Origin: CAYOWK01 sp964407665 | GTDB lineage: Bacteria > Pseudomonadota > Alphaproteobacteria > Caulobacterales > Hyphomonadaceae | Direction: 5' to 3' | DNA length: 45,387 bases | NCBI GenBank assembly: GCA_964407665.1 | Contig: CAYOWK010000034.1 | Coordinates: forward strand, 1-45,387 | In this document: one piece after another, positions 1-7,465 of the stretch | Position numbering within the stretch: the stretch's first letter is position 1 | How the letters are laid out: every line of letters starts with the position of its first letter | Notes under the pieces: model-generated | What the model was told of the DNA's origin: nothing | What the model saw: only the letters and a program-made list of their open reading frames with translations | The model's database searches: none | Translations under genes and position numbers: made by a program

Positions 1-750
1 CGCCGCATGGCGGGCAATGAAGGCAAGGAGATGGGCTCATCCCTGCACCAGTGCCTCGCGGCCGTTCTCGCCTATGGCGTCTGCCCCGAAGAGATCTGGC
101 CCTACACCCACGAGACCCGCAACACGCCCCCCCCAGAGAAGGCCTATGAGGCCGCCCGTGCGCTGATGGCGCTGGAGTTCGGTCGTGTCGACCGCGACCG
201 GACGATGGTCGCCACGCTGGCCTCGGGCCTACCGGTTCCCTTCTATACAATGATGCCGTCCGCCTACTACGACGAAGCCGACAAGAGCGGCTTCACGCCG
301 TCGGTCAGCAAGGAAAAATCGCCGCCCCCGCCTGAGCCCGAGACCTGCCATGCCATGCTGGTCGTCGGGTACGAGCTCAACGCCCAGGTCTGGATTGTGC
401 GCAACAGCTGGGGGAAGGACTGGGCTGCAGACGGCTACTTCCTGATCCCGTTCGACACCATGGCAGCCTACACGCGGCCGGACTGGTTCTGGGCGATCGG
501 CTCCATCGAGCAGGCCACGATGGGCCGCATGAAGATGAGCGCAGCCGGTCAGGCCATGGAGGCGCCCGCGCCGATGGACCGGGCTTACGCGCAATCGCAG
601 GCGGCGCCGTCTGCGCCGTCCGAAACGACCGGCAATGCAATTGATCGCATGAAGCAGGACATGCGCAGCAAGGTGAACACGGATCTCGCCGCCGCGAAGG
701 ACGCTCTGCGCAAGCGCCTGCGCGGTCCCGGCGTCGGCGGCGGATACTGA
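1..750 (+). CDS. Papain-like (C1) cysteine protease, first of three tandem copies, 5' end outside window
   Basis: The frame is open to the left edge, so only the C-terminal 249 residues are visible. By alignment with the two complete copies downstream, the missing part holds the oxyanion Gln and nucleophile Cys. The catalytic His (codon 349-351, in HAMLVVGY) and Asn (codon 403-405, in VRNSWGKDW) are present, as expected for clan CA family C1. After the protease domain comes a Pro/Ala-rich linker, a charged helical stretch with a DLAAAK motif, and the terminal RLRGPGVGGGY, which the other two copies share almost exactly. Only 7-13 nt separate it from the next copy, so the three are probably one operon. 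Substrate and location are unknown. Confidence 0.9.
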   Translation, partial: RRMAGNEGKEMGSSLHQCLAAVLAYGVCPEEIWPYTHETRNTPPPEKAYEAARALMALEFGRVDRDRTMVATLASGLPVPFYTMMPSAYYDEADKSGFTPSVSKEKSPPPPEPETCHAMLVVGYELNAQVWIVRNSWGKDWAADGYFLIPFDTMAAYTRPDWFWAIGSIEQATMGRMKMSAAGQAMEAPAPMDRAYAQSQAAPSAPSETTGNAIDRMKQDMRSKVNTDLAAAKDALRKRLRGPGVGGGY

Positions 751-763
751 GAGGGGAATGCTG

Positions 764-1762
764 ATGAATACGCAGGGACGAAGCTACAGGCTCGGCGATT
801 GCCTGTTCGAGGCCTCTCCGCCCAACACGCCCATGTTGACCGGCGAGCCCGGCGCGCAGGAACCGAAATCCGGCGAGGTCGATCTGCGCCCGTACTGCAC
901 GCCGGTCGAGAACCAGCTTGATGTCGGCTCATGCGCCGCCAATGCGATGGTCGGCGCTGTCGAATACCAGCTGCGGGTGCTGACAGGCGAGACGGTCAAT
1001 CTCTCGCGCCTGTTCGTCTACTACAACGCCCGCCAGCTTGCGAACAAGCAGAACGACGACTGCGGCACCTTCATTACCCACGTGATGGCGTCCATGCTCG
1101 CCCACGGCGCCTGCCTGGAAGAGACCTGGCCCTACATCGAGGCCAACTGGCCGCTGAAGCCTGCAAAGGTCTGCTACGACGAGGGGTTGGCCCTCGCCTT
1201 CCGGCACTCCCAGATCCAGAGCGGCATCCAGTACGCACGTGTCCCGCTCGGCGTGTACACGCTCACAGCGCTGGCGTCGGGCATCCCTATCGTGTTCGGC
1301 GCGTCTCTGCCGGGTCCGTTCTTCAAGGAGGCTGACCGCACCGGCCGGATGCCGTCGATAGCCAACGCCGGAACGCCATCCTCCGACGGCGGGCACGCCA
1401 TGCTGATCGTCGGCTTCAGCCTCAACGACAACACGTGGCTGGTCCGAAACAGCTGGGGCGCCGACTGGGGCGATGGCGGTCACTTCCGCATTCCGTTCGA
1501 CACGCTCTCGCACTACTCGCACCCGGACCAGTTCTGGGCGGTCGGCACGCAGGAGCAGTTCCAGCGCGCCAAGCTCTCTGTGCGTGGCGTCAGCCAGCAG
1601 CTGGCGGCGCAGCAGGCGACGGCTGAAGCGCCCCAGCAGGCCGAAAGCGCGCTAGCGCGCCTGAAGGGCGGCCTGCGCACCCGCATCAACGAGGATCTGT
1701 CCACCGCCAAGAAGGGCTTCCGCGACCGCCTGCGCGGTCCTGGCGCCGGCGGCGGCTATTGA
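764..1762 (+). CDS. Papain-like (C1) cysteine protease, second tandem copy
   Basis: Complete C1 peptidase of 332 residues. I prefer the ATG at 764 to the in-frame ATG at 758, because GAGGGG (751-756) then sits 7 nt upstream. The catalytic set is complete: Gln51 and Cys57 (in VENQLDVGSCAANA), His211 (GGHAMLIVGF) and Asn229 (VRNSWGADW). I see no Sec or Tat signal peptide and no long inhibitory propeptide: only about 50 residues precede the active-site block. These include a short RLGDCLFEAS motif, with its own Cys, that resembles the start of the third copy. The last 40 residues form a charged helix ending RLRGPGAGGGY, shared with both neighbours. Cytoplasmic action or non-classical export would both fit. 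The family assignment is firm; the role is unknown. Confidence 0.9.
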   Translation: MNTQGRSYRLGDCLFEASPPNTPMLTGEPGAQEPKSGEVDLRPYCTPVENQLDVGSCAANAMVGAVEYQLRVLTGETVNLSRLFVYYNARQLANKQNDDCGTFITHVMASMLAHGACLEETWPYIEANWPLKPAKVCYDEGLALAFRHSQIQSGIQYARVPLGVYTLTALASGIPIVFGASLPGPFFKEADRTGRMPSIANAGTPSSDGGHAMLIVGFSLNDNTWLVRNSWGADWGDGGHFRIPFDTLSHYSHPDQFWAVGTQEQFQRAKLSVRGVSQQLAAQQATAEAPQQAESALARLKGGLRTRINEDLSTAKKGFRDRLRGPGAGGGY

Positions 1763-1772
1763 GGAGGCCATG

Positions 1773-2729
1773 ATGCCCATCGCACCCGAACGCCTGCGCG
1801 GCTGCCTGCTCGAGTCGGCGCCATCGCCCGCCCCGAAGCTGGTCCTGTCCGGAACCGCTGGCGGCATTCCGCCCGCCATGGACCTGCGCCCCTACTGCTC
1901 CACGGTCGAGCACCAGGGCGACCTCAACTCCTGCGCGGCGAACGCCGTCGTGGGCGCCATGGAATACCACCGCAACCGGCTGGGCCTGCCGCCGATGGAG
2001 CTGTCGCGCCTGTTCGTCTACTACAACGCCCGCAAGCTGGCCGACCGCGAGAAGGCGGACGAGGGCACGCTCATGCACCACGCGATGGCGGCCCTTCTGG
2101 CCTACGGCGTCTGCGAGGAGCGCATGTGGCCCTACCAGGAGGCCATGGTGAACGAGGCGCCGACGCAGGCCTGCTATTCCAACGCGACCCGCTATGAGGC
2201 TGTGGAATACGCCCGCACCGATACGCCAGAACTCATTCTCGCCGCTCTAGGCTGCGGTCTGCCGGTGGTGTTCGGCGCCGCCTTCCCCAGCGAATTCTAC
2301 GCCGAGGCCAGCCGGACAGGGTTCATGCCCTACGTCCCGCAGGCCAATGGAGAGCGGCCCGCGATGGGGCACGCCATGCTGTTGGTCGGCTACGATCTCG
2401 CCAAGCGGATGTTCCTGATCCGCAACAGCTACGGAACGGAGTTCGGCGCGCGCGGGTATGCGATGGTTCCATTCGACACGATGTTCGCCCACTCGCAGCT
2501 GTTCGACTTCTGGACCATCGGCGCCATCTCGCAGCATCGCGGTCTCAGCCTGATGGGGCCCACCGTCGCCGCCACGGTTTCGGCCACACGCGCCAACGCG
2601 AAGGAGCAGGCCGTCTCGGTTATGCGAAATTCCTCGCAACTCCGCGACAAGATCACCGGCGAACTCGATGCCGCCAAGAAGGGCTTCCGCGACCGGCTGC
2701 GTGGTCCAGGCGTCGGGGGTGGGTACTAG
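1773..2729 (+). CDS. Papain-like (C1) cysteine protease, third tandem copy
   Basis: Complete C1 peptidase of 318 residues. GAGGAGG (1761-1767) lies 5 nt before the ATG at 1773 and only 2 nt before the ATG at 1770, so 1773 is the better start. Catalytic residues are Gln48 and Cys54 (VEHQGDLNSCAANA), His200 (MGHAMLLVGY) and Asn218 (IRNSYGTEFG); the usual Trp after Asn-Ser is Tyr here. The N-terminus carries RLRGCLLES, echoing RLGDCLFEA of copy two. The C-terminus ends LDAAKKGFRDRLRGPGVGGGY-stop, nearly identical to copy two. It lies 10 nt after copy two and is probably co-transcribed with it. No signal peptide is visible. This is the last gene of the set; the following 124 nt hold no gene. Confidence 0.9.
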   Translation: MPIAPERLRGCLLESAPSPAPKLVLSGTAGGIPPAMDLRPYCSTVEHQGDLNSCAANAVVGAMEYHRNRLGLPPMELSRLFVYYNARKLADREKADEGTLMHHAMAALLAYGVCEERMWPYQEAMVNEAPTQACYSNATRYEAVEYARTDTPELILAALGCGLPVVFGAAFPSEFYAEASRTGFMPYVPQANGERPAMGHAMLLVGYDLAKRMFLIRNSYGTEFGARGYAMVPFDTMFAHSQLFDFWTIGAISQHRGLSLMGPTVAATVSATRANAKEQAVSVMRNSSQLRDKITGELDAAKKGFRDRLRGPGVGGGY

Positions 2730-2853
2730 AGCGCGTTGCGTTCCGCTGGAGCGCAGATGGGCGTGATGTTTGGTTTGGGGGAGACGGGCCTGGCTCCGGT
2801 CTTGACGTGAGCGCCTGCCTGGGTCGTCATCGCACTTCCAAAGGGAGTTGCGT

Positions 2854-3528
2854 ATGGCGGACCTGGCAGGCCGGAAGATCGTCGTGACCGGAGCCTCCGG
2901 CGCCCTCGGCGCCAGCGTCGTGGCCGTGCTTGCAGGCAAGGGCGCCACGGTCGCAGGCATCGGGTTGCCGCCCGGCGGTCCCGGCATAGCGATTCCCCGC
3001 GCTGACCTCACCGATCCCGCCGCCGCTGAAATGGCGTTTGCGCAGGCGGCGGAAGCAATGGGCGGCATGGACGGTCTCGTGAACGTCGCAGGCGGCTTCG
3101 CCTTCGAAAAACTCGACGGCGGCTCCATCGACACCTTCGACCGCATGTACCGTCTGAACCTGCGCACGGCTGCGGTCTGCTGCCAGGCGGCTATCCTGCA
3201 CCTGTCGAAGTCCGGCGGCGCCATCGTCAACGTGGGAGCCGCAGGCGCGGCCAATCCCGGCGCCGGCATGGCCGCCTACGCCGCTTCCAAGGCCGGCGTG
3301 AAGGCGCTGACCGAAAGCCTCGCGGCGGAGCTCAAGGGCAGGGGCGTACGTGTGAACGCCATCCTTCCCACGATCATGGACACCGCCCAGAACCGCAAGG
3401 ACATGCCGGACGCCGACACCTCCGCGTGGACAACAACAGAAGCCGCAGCCCGGGTTATCGCGTTCCTGCTGTCCAGCGAGTCCGCCGCCATCTCCGGGGC
3501 AAGTTTGCCGCTCAACCTGCGGGGTTGA
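2854..3528 (+). CDS. Short-chain dehydrogenase/reductase (SDR), atypical active site
   Basis: A 224-residue SDR with an N-terminal Rossmann nucleotide site (TGASGALGASV), NVAG in the fourth strand region, and a YAASK active-site Tyr/Lys pair. The start is the ATG at 2854: AAGGGAG (2841-2847) sits 6 nt upstream, while the upstream TTG at 2848 touches it. The residue 13 before the catalytic Tyr, normally Ser, is Ala (NVGAAGAANPGAGMAAY). A similar Ala-containing version occurs, as I recall, in an uncharacterised SDR subfamily, so this need not be a recent loss. NAD(P)-dependent oxidoreduction is expected from the fold, but activity is uncertain without the Ser. It converges with the S2P-like gene on the other strand, only 10 nt away. 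Confidence 0.88.
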   Translation: MADLAGRKIVVTGASGALGASVVAVLAGKGATVAGIGLPPGGPGIAIPRADLTDPAAAEMAFAQAAEAMGGMDGLVNVAGGFAFEKLDGGSIDTFDRMYRLNLRTAAVCCQAAILHLSKSGGAIVNVGAAGAANPGAGMAAYAASKAGVKALTESLAAELKGRGVRVNAILPTIMDTAQNRKDMPDADTSAWTTTEAAARVIAFLLSSESAAISGASLPLNLRG

Positions 3529-3538
3529 CGGACCGGCC

Positions 3539-4189
3539 TCAGATCCCGGTAACGGATCGGAAGGCGAACCAGATAATCCAGGCGACCATTGCGATTAGCG
3601 AAATCGGAACAACCACTGCGGACAGGCGCTTGCGCACGTTGCCTCCGGCAAGCCCCTCGACGAGCGCCAGAAGGAAGGCGCCTCCGGAGAGGACAGGCAG
3701 GGGAAGTAGATTGAATGCCGCAAACTTCACGATGACGATCGATATAGCCTGCGCGAAACTGCCTGATGCCAACGCGGGCTGAAGGGCGGCGACAGGATCG
3801 ACGCGAGCAACATCGACAGTTGCGGTCCACATCTGAGGCCATGTCAGAAGAAACTCGCGTAGGGCTTCGGCGCCCACCGCGATAGACGCGGCCGCGAACG
3901 CCGCTGCCGGTCCCGCCAGTGCGATGGCGGCCTGCGCTGGCCAGGCAGCATAGCCCGTGGCGCCTGGCCGCTCGGCAAATTTCACGAACCCGTTCAGCAG
4001 GATCGGGCCGAGCCGCACTTCAGCGCCAGCCGTTCGGAAGAGAAGGATTGAGGGTCCGGCGCCAAACTGGATGCGCTCGATCCGGGCCCCTAACGCTGCT
4101 CCCACCAGAGCTGTGCTGATGTTGAACACCAGCATGAATGCAAGGAAGCCGCATACAATTGCAAGGACTGCCTGTCCGGTCCCATCCAT
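3539..4189 (-). CDS. Site-2-protease (M50)-like membrane protein lacking catalytic residues
   Basis: A 216-residue polytopic membrane protein. The order of segments follows M50 proteases: a first TM helix where HExxH should lie, then ARIERIQFGAGPSI and ILLNGFVKF (compare the RseP-type ERFSIGFG and IPLGGYVKM), and later NLLPLPVLSGG where active enzymes have NLxPxPxLDGG. The HExxH position reads FNIST and the second zinc ligand Asp is Ser, so no metal ligand remains. No PDZ domain is present. I therefore read it as a pseudoprotease. The ATG at 4189 has GGAGC 5 nt upstream; a GTG at 4192 is the alternative. It follows the SGNH lipoprotein gene by 22 nt, so the two are probably an operon. Function is unknown; binding without cleaving membrane substrates is possible. 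Confidence 0.7.
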   Translation of the reverse strand: MDGTGQAVLAIVCGFLAFMLVFNISTALVGAALGARIERIQFGAGPSILLFRTAGAEVRLGPILLNGFVKFAERPGATGYAAWPAQAAIALAGPAAAFAAASIAVGAEALREFLLTWPQMWTATVDVARVDPVAALQPALASGSFAQAISIVIVKFAAFNLLPLPVLSGGAFLLALVEGLAGGNVRKRLSAVVVPISLIAMVAWIIWFAFRSVTGI

Positions 4190-4211
4190 CACAAGCTCCG
4201 GTCTTTGTGGT

Positions 4212-4985
4212 TCAGCAGCCAGGCGCCTTCACCGGCTGCCCCTTGGCCAGCGCGTCCTTCACCAGCGGCGTCCACAGCGCATAGCCGGCGGGCGTCATGT
4301 GCAGGCGGTCAGCGAGGAAGATGTCCTTCGGCTGGCCGTCTGGCCCCAGCATCGCGGGAACAATGTCGATGTAGGCAAGGTCGGAGCGCTTGTCGGCCAG
4401 CGCCTTCACCTTGTCGTTCACGGCGGTCATTGTGTCCTGGATCGACCAGCGGGCTTTCGAGGGCTTCACCGAGATGAACCAGACCGGCGTCTTGCCCAGC
4501 GCCTTGTCCTTCTTCGCCATGAAGGCCACGAAGTCGGCATAGGCAGCCTCAGCAGAGCGTCCGTCATTGAGGTCGTTCTCGCCGGCGTAGAACACGATGC
4601 GGCCCGGCTTGTAGGGCGCCACAACGCGGTCGAAATAGGCGTTCACCTCCCAGATCGTCGAGCCGCCAAACCCGCGGTTCATGACCGGATAGTCCGGGAA
4701 GTCCTGGTTCAGCGACGACCAGAACCGGATCGACGACGAGCCGACAAAAAGCGTGGAGCAGGCGGCGGGCGGCGCCAGCCGGTCGGCGGCCTCGAAGGCG
4801 GCGATGGCGTCATCGAAGCGCGGCGCAGACGGCGGCGGCGTCAGGGCGGGCGCCGTGTCCACGGTTGCGGTCGCAGCGCCTGCAGCAGACGGCGCTGCAG
4901 GCGTGGAGGCGCACGCCGCCAGCGCGCCAAGGCTGGCGGCAAGCCCCAGCATCCGCATCAATGCAATCGTCTTCAGCACCGCCAT
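4212..4985 (-). CDS. SGNH/GDSL-family hydrolase, lipoprotein
   Basis: A 257-residue protein with a lipoprotein signal peptide: hydrophobic segment, then LAAC with the lipidated Cys at 25, then an Ala/Pro-rich linker. The SGNH blocks are in order: block I FVGSSSIRFW (nucleophile Ser around 83-85, with the GDS Asp replaced), block II RGFGGST (Gly about 105), block III GENDLND (Asn137), and block V ADRLHMTPAGY (Asp226/His229). This GSSSI variant is typical of a lipase-like subfamily with acylhydrolase fold. It probably acts as an esterase in the periplasm or on the outer membrane. It is followed closely by the S2P-like gene and preceded, same strand, by the M28 peptidase at a 108 nt distance. 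Substrate cannot be told. Confidence 0.9.
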   Translation of the reverse strand: MAVLKTIALMRMLGLAASLGALAACASTPAAPSAAGAATATVDTAPALTPPPSAPRFDDAIAAFEAADRLAPPAACSTLFVGSSSIRFWSSLNQDFPDYPVMNRGFGGSTIWEVNAYFDRVVAPYKPGRIVFYAGENDLNDGRSAEAAYADFVAFMAKKDKALGKTPVWFISVKPSKARWSIQDTMTAVNDKVKALADKRSDLAYIDIVPAMLGPDGQPKDIFLADRLHMTPAGYALWTPLVKDALAKGQPVKAPGC

Positions 4986-5093
4986 GAATTCATGTCCCGT
5001 TCGGCGAGCCGCCGCCCCATCCGGGCGGCGCCTCCAGCGAGGGCGATAGATAGTGAACCACCCCGCCGCCGTCCATGCTCTTCAGCGGTCGGG

Positions 5094-6011
5094 TCAGCGA
5101 ACCGTCCGGTCCAGCCGCTTCACCAGCGCCTCGAATGTCTGCGAGGCCACGCGGATTGTGTCCGGGTCGGCCAGCGACAGCTCGTCGCGTGGCGTATGGA
5201 TGATCCCCAGCACCTCCGGAAAGCTGGCCGGGTCAGGCGTGGCGCCCGAGCCCATGTTGGCCACGAACGCCTCAAGCTTTCCGGCATCCTCCAGCGGCAG
5301 GAATCCGATCGACACAACCGCAGCCCCCGCCTGCGAGAAGGCCACATCGTCGCTCGGCGGATACGAAGTCATCCCCTTGCAGGCCATCACCCGCTCGGCG
5401 CAGACCCGCTCCAGAGCCACCAGAACGGGCCGTGATTGCTCGCCCGAATTGAGCCCGTACATCAGCGTGTCGCCATACGCCGAGACGTCGGCGTTCACGA
5501 CGGCGGCGACTGTCTTCAGGTCGTTCGCCTTGATCCACGCGCTCGCGCCAAGCAGCCCCAGCTCCTCCTGATCCGTGAACAGGATGCGCACGCGATGCTT
5601 CAGTTTCGCATCCTTCAGCCGCTCGGCCGCCGAGATCACCGCCACCACCGAGGCCGCATTGTCGACGATCCCCATCGACGGCTGGCCCTTCAACTGTATG
5701 GCGTCGTAGTGCGCGACCAGCAGGATCTCGCGGCCCCGCTTCGGTCCGAACACGGTGGTGATGTTGTATCCTGTCTCCGCCTCGCCATCGCGTCCGCCCT
5801 CGAACGTCTCGATGGCCACCGGAAACCCCGCGCTGGCTAGCTGGCGGGCGATGGTGTCGCGGCGAACATCGTTATCCGGCGTGGCCAGCGCCGACAGCCT
5901 GCCCATCATTGTCGCCCCGGCAAGCTCAGCCTCGCCCGGGCGCGGCCCCGGGCTGGCGCAGGCCGTCAGCGCAAGAGCCAGCGCGGCTCCGATCCAGATG
6001 TTCGTCTTCAT
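5094..6011 (-). CDS. M28-family zinc metallopeptidase, lipoprotein
   Basis: A 305-residue protein starting MKTNIWIG at 6011, which gives a proper lipoprotein signal (LTAC, Cys18); an upstream in-frame start at 6071 would bury it. All M28 residues are visible: His101 and Asp103 (VAHYDA), bridging Asp117 (IVDNAAS), catalytic base and zinc ligand Glu149/Glu150 (TDQEELGLLG), Asp175 (VNADVSA) and His272 (IHTPRDEL). It is an aminopeptidase- or carboxypeptidase-like enzyme with two zinc ions, presumably trimming peptides in the periplasm. GGGGAAG precedes the start on the coding strand. The SGNH lipoprotein gene follows in the same direction, and the thioesterase gene diverges upstream. Confidence 0.92.
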   Translation of the reverse strand: MKTNIWIGAALALALTACASPGPRPGEAELAGATMMGRLSALATPDNDVRRDTIARQLASAGFPVAIETFEGGRDGEAETGYNITTVFGPKRGREILLVAHYDAIQLKGQPSMGIVDNAASVVAVISAAERLKDAKLKHRVRILFTDQEELGLLGASAWIKANDLKTVAAVVNADVSAYGDTLMYGLNSGEQSRPVLVALERVCAERVMACKGMTSYPPSDDVAFSQAGAAVVSIGFLPLEDAGKLEAFVANMGSGATPDPASFPEVLGIIHTPRDELSLADPDTIRVASQTFEALVKRLDRTVR

Positions 6012-6137
6012 GCGCAAGGCTTCCCCGCTGCGATCCCGCGCCATGCTGGGCGAGGTCGCAGGCCTTCGCAAGGCTCAGCTGGACGGCGCCGCCGTCCCTG
6101 CCTATCTCGACTGGACGGAACCGGAGAGGGGCGGAAC

Positions 6138-6560
6138 ATGACGGCGGACATTCCCGAAGGCTTCGAGCCGCATTTCCGCAAGAGCCCCGTAACCGACGCC
6201 TGGGAGCCGCTCTATTCCCGGCGAGCCGACGGCGTCGTCCGGATCGGCTTCCGGCTCGATACCCGCCACTGCAACGGCCGTGGCCTCCTGCACGGCGGCG
6301 TCATCGCCGCGCTCGCCGACAACGCCATGGGCCTCTCGCTGGGCGAGACGATGCGCGCCGCAGGCGGAGAAACCCCCAAGGGCCTCGTCACCACATCCCT
6401 GTCCGTCGACTATCTGGGCGTCGCTGAGACCGGCCAGTGGATCGAAGTCATCCCGCGCGTGGTGAAGGCAGGCGGATCGTCCGGCGTGGTGGACGCACTG
6501 GTGACCGCGGACGGCGAGGTGGTCGCGCGCGCGAATGCCGGGTTCAGGGTGATGCGGTAG
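6138..6560 (+). CDS. PaaI-family hotdog thioesterase
   Basis: A 140-residue single hotdog domain. The key signature is GLLHGGVIAALADNAMG, where the HGG segment and the following helix form the acyl-CoA thioesterase site of the PaaI/YdiI type. A second conserved strand follows (TTSLSVDYLGVAETGQWIEV). It should hydrolyse acyl- or aryl-CoA thioesters in the cytoplasm; substrate unknown. The ATG at 6138 follows a purine-rich GAGAGGGG. Its last 42 nt (6519-6560) recur exactly at 7307-7348, and a diverged copy of its last 54 nt lies at 8080-8133, each after a copy of the secreted protein described next. It is divergent from the M28 peptidase gene, with 126 nt between the starts. Confidence 0.9.
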   Translation: MTADIPEGFEPHFRKSPVTDAWEPLYSRRADGVVRIGFRLDTRHCNGRGLLHGGVIAALADNAMGLSLGETMRAAGGETPKGLVTTSLSVDYLGVAETGQWIEVIPRVVKAGGSSGVVDALVTADGEVVARANAGFRVMR

Positions 6561-6669
6561 GGGCAATTGCCGTGGCTTGGCTGGTGTGACAGCGCCGGTT
6601 CGGCGACGACGGCGACGACGGCGCCGTCAGAGGATGCTATGGTGTCGAGGCAGTTGGGGGGCAGCAGAT

Positions 6670-7287
6670 ATGAGCTTACGCGTTATGGCGGTGCTGGCAG
6701 GCCTGCTGCTGCAAGTCATGTCGCCGCAGGTTGCAGCGGCGTGTGGGCGTCTCGTCGATGAACAGGGCCATGACTTTTTTCCGGTAGTAGAACCTCAGCA
6801 GTTTTTTGTAGGGACGCTGACAAGTGTTCGGACGCCGGATGCTCGGGATATCGAACAGCTCCGCGCACGCTGGAAGTCGAGGCGCCCCGAATCGGACGCT
6901 GAGGTGATTGGGCGATTTCTCGAATCCACGAGAATTGCCGAATTCGCGGTAGAGCCGGGCGACAGAAGTCGGGCGGCTACGGTCGCCTTGTGGTTTGAGG
7001 ACAACGGCAACTGTCCCGGCCCGTACAATGAGGGGCTCCCGCTGGAGGTCGGCCAGAGAGCAGTCGTGTTTTCAGACGTGGTCGATGGCTGGCTGACGGG
7101 GTGGATTCCCAATTCTGTCAACGTGCAGAAACTGGGTCAACCGCAGCTCGTCGAGACGATGGAGCATCTCTTCCAGCAGTTCGATCAGTGCCCTGAAGGG
7201 GCACATGAGAGTTATGGCTTTGCCGCAACGTCCCTGCGCGCCCCCAGGTCGGGATTCGGACGTGGCTGTCTGGTCGAGGCGCGCTGA
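6670..7287 (+). CDS. Secreted Cys-containing protein, copy 1 (possible netrin/TIMP-like fold)
   Basis: A 205-residue protein starting at ATG 6670 with a short signal peptide (MSLRVMAVLAGLLLQV...), likely cleaved near QVAAA-C. A longer in-frame start at 6577 would add a run of Arg from a CGACGA-type repeat and is rejected. The mature part has four Cys, at its N-terminus, in NGNCPGP, in FDQCPEG and near the end in GRGCLV. The order of an N-terminal Cys, FVGTLTSV, AEFAVE, an internal Cys and LEVGQRAVVFSD recalls the netrin/TIMP OB-fold, but this is a weak resemblance judged by eye. The product is presumably periplasmic or secreted. A second copy lies directly downstream. I do not recognise a named family. 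Confidence 0.7.
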   Translation: MSLRVMAVLAGLLLQVMSPQVAAACGRLVDEQGHDFFPVVEPQQFFVGTLTSVRTPDARDIEQLRARWKSRRPESDAEVIGRFLESTRIAEFAVEPGDRSRAATVALWFEDNGNCPGPYNEGLPLEVGQRAVVFSDVVDGWLTGWIPNSVNVQKLGQPQLVETMEHLFQQFDQCPEGAHESYGFAATSLRAPRSGFGRGCLVEAR

Positions 7288-7306
7288 TTGCAGCAGAAGG
7301 AGGGGG

Positions 7307-7348
7307 GTGGTCGCGCGCGCGAATGCCGGGTTCAGGGTGATGCGGTAG
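7307..7348 (+). repeat. Exact 42-nt copy of the thioesterase gene 3' end
   Basis: These 42 nt are identical to 6519-6560, the last 14 codons of the upstream thioesterase gene including its TAG stop. They stand 19 nt after the stop of secreted-protein copy 1 and are followed by a diverged copy of the spacer that precedes copy 1 (CGACGACGGCG-type repeat and a purine-rich stretch). The arrangement shows that the duplicated unit carried the end of the thioesterase gene together with the secreted-protein gene. Confidence 0.9.
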
Positions 7349-7465
7349 CGACGACGGCCGCGGCGTAGCTGGTGTACAGCGCCGGGTCGGCGACGACGGC
7401 GCCCTCAGGGGATGCTATGGTGTTGAGGTAGCTGGGGAAGCAGACATGAGCTTACGCGTTATGGG

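Noticed and set aside
6577..6669. N-terminal extension of secreted protein copy 1 with a poly-Arg run
   Set aside because: The Arg run comes from a CGACGACGG-type repeat, and the extension would hide the signal peptide that starts at 6670.
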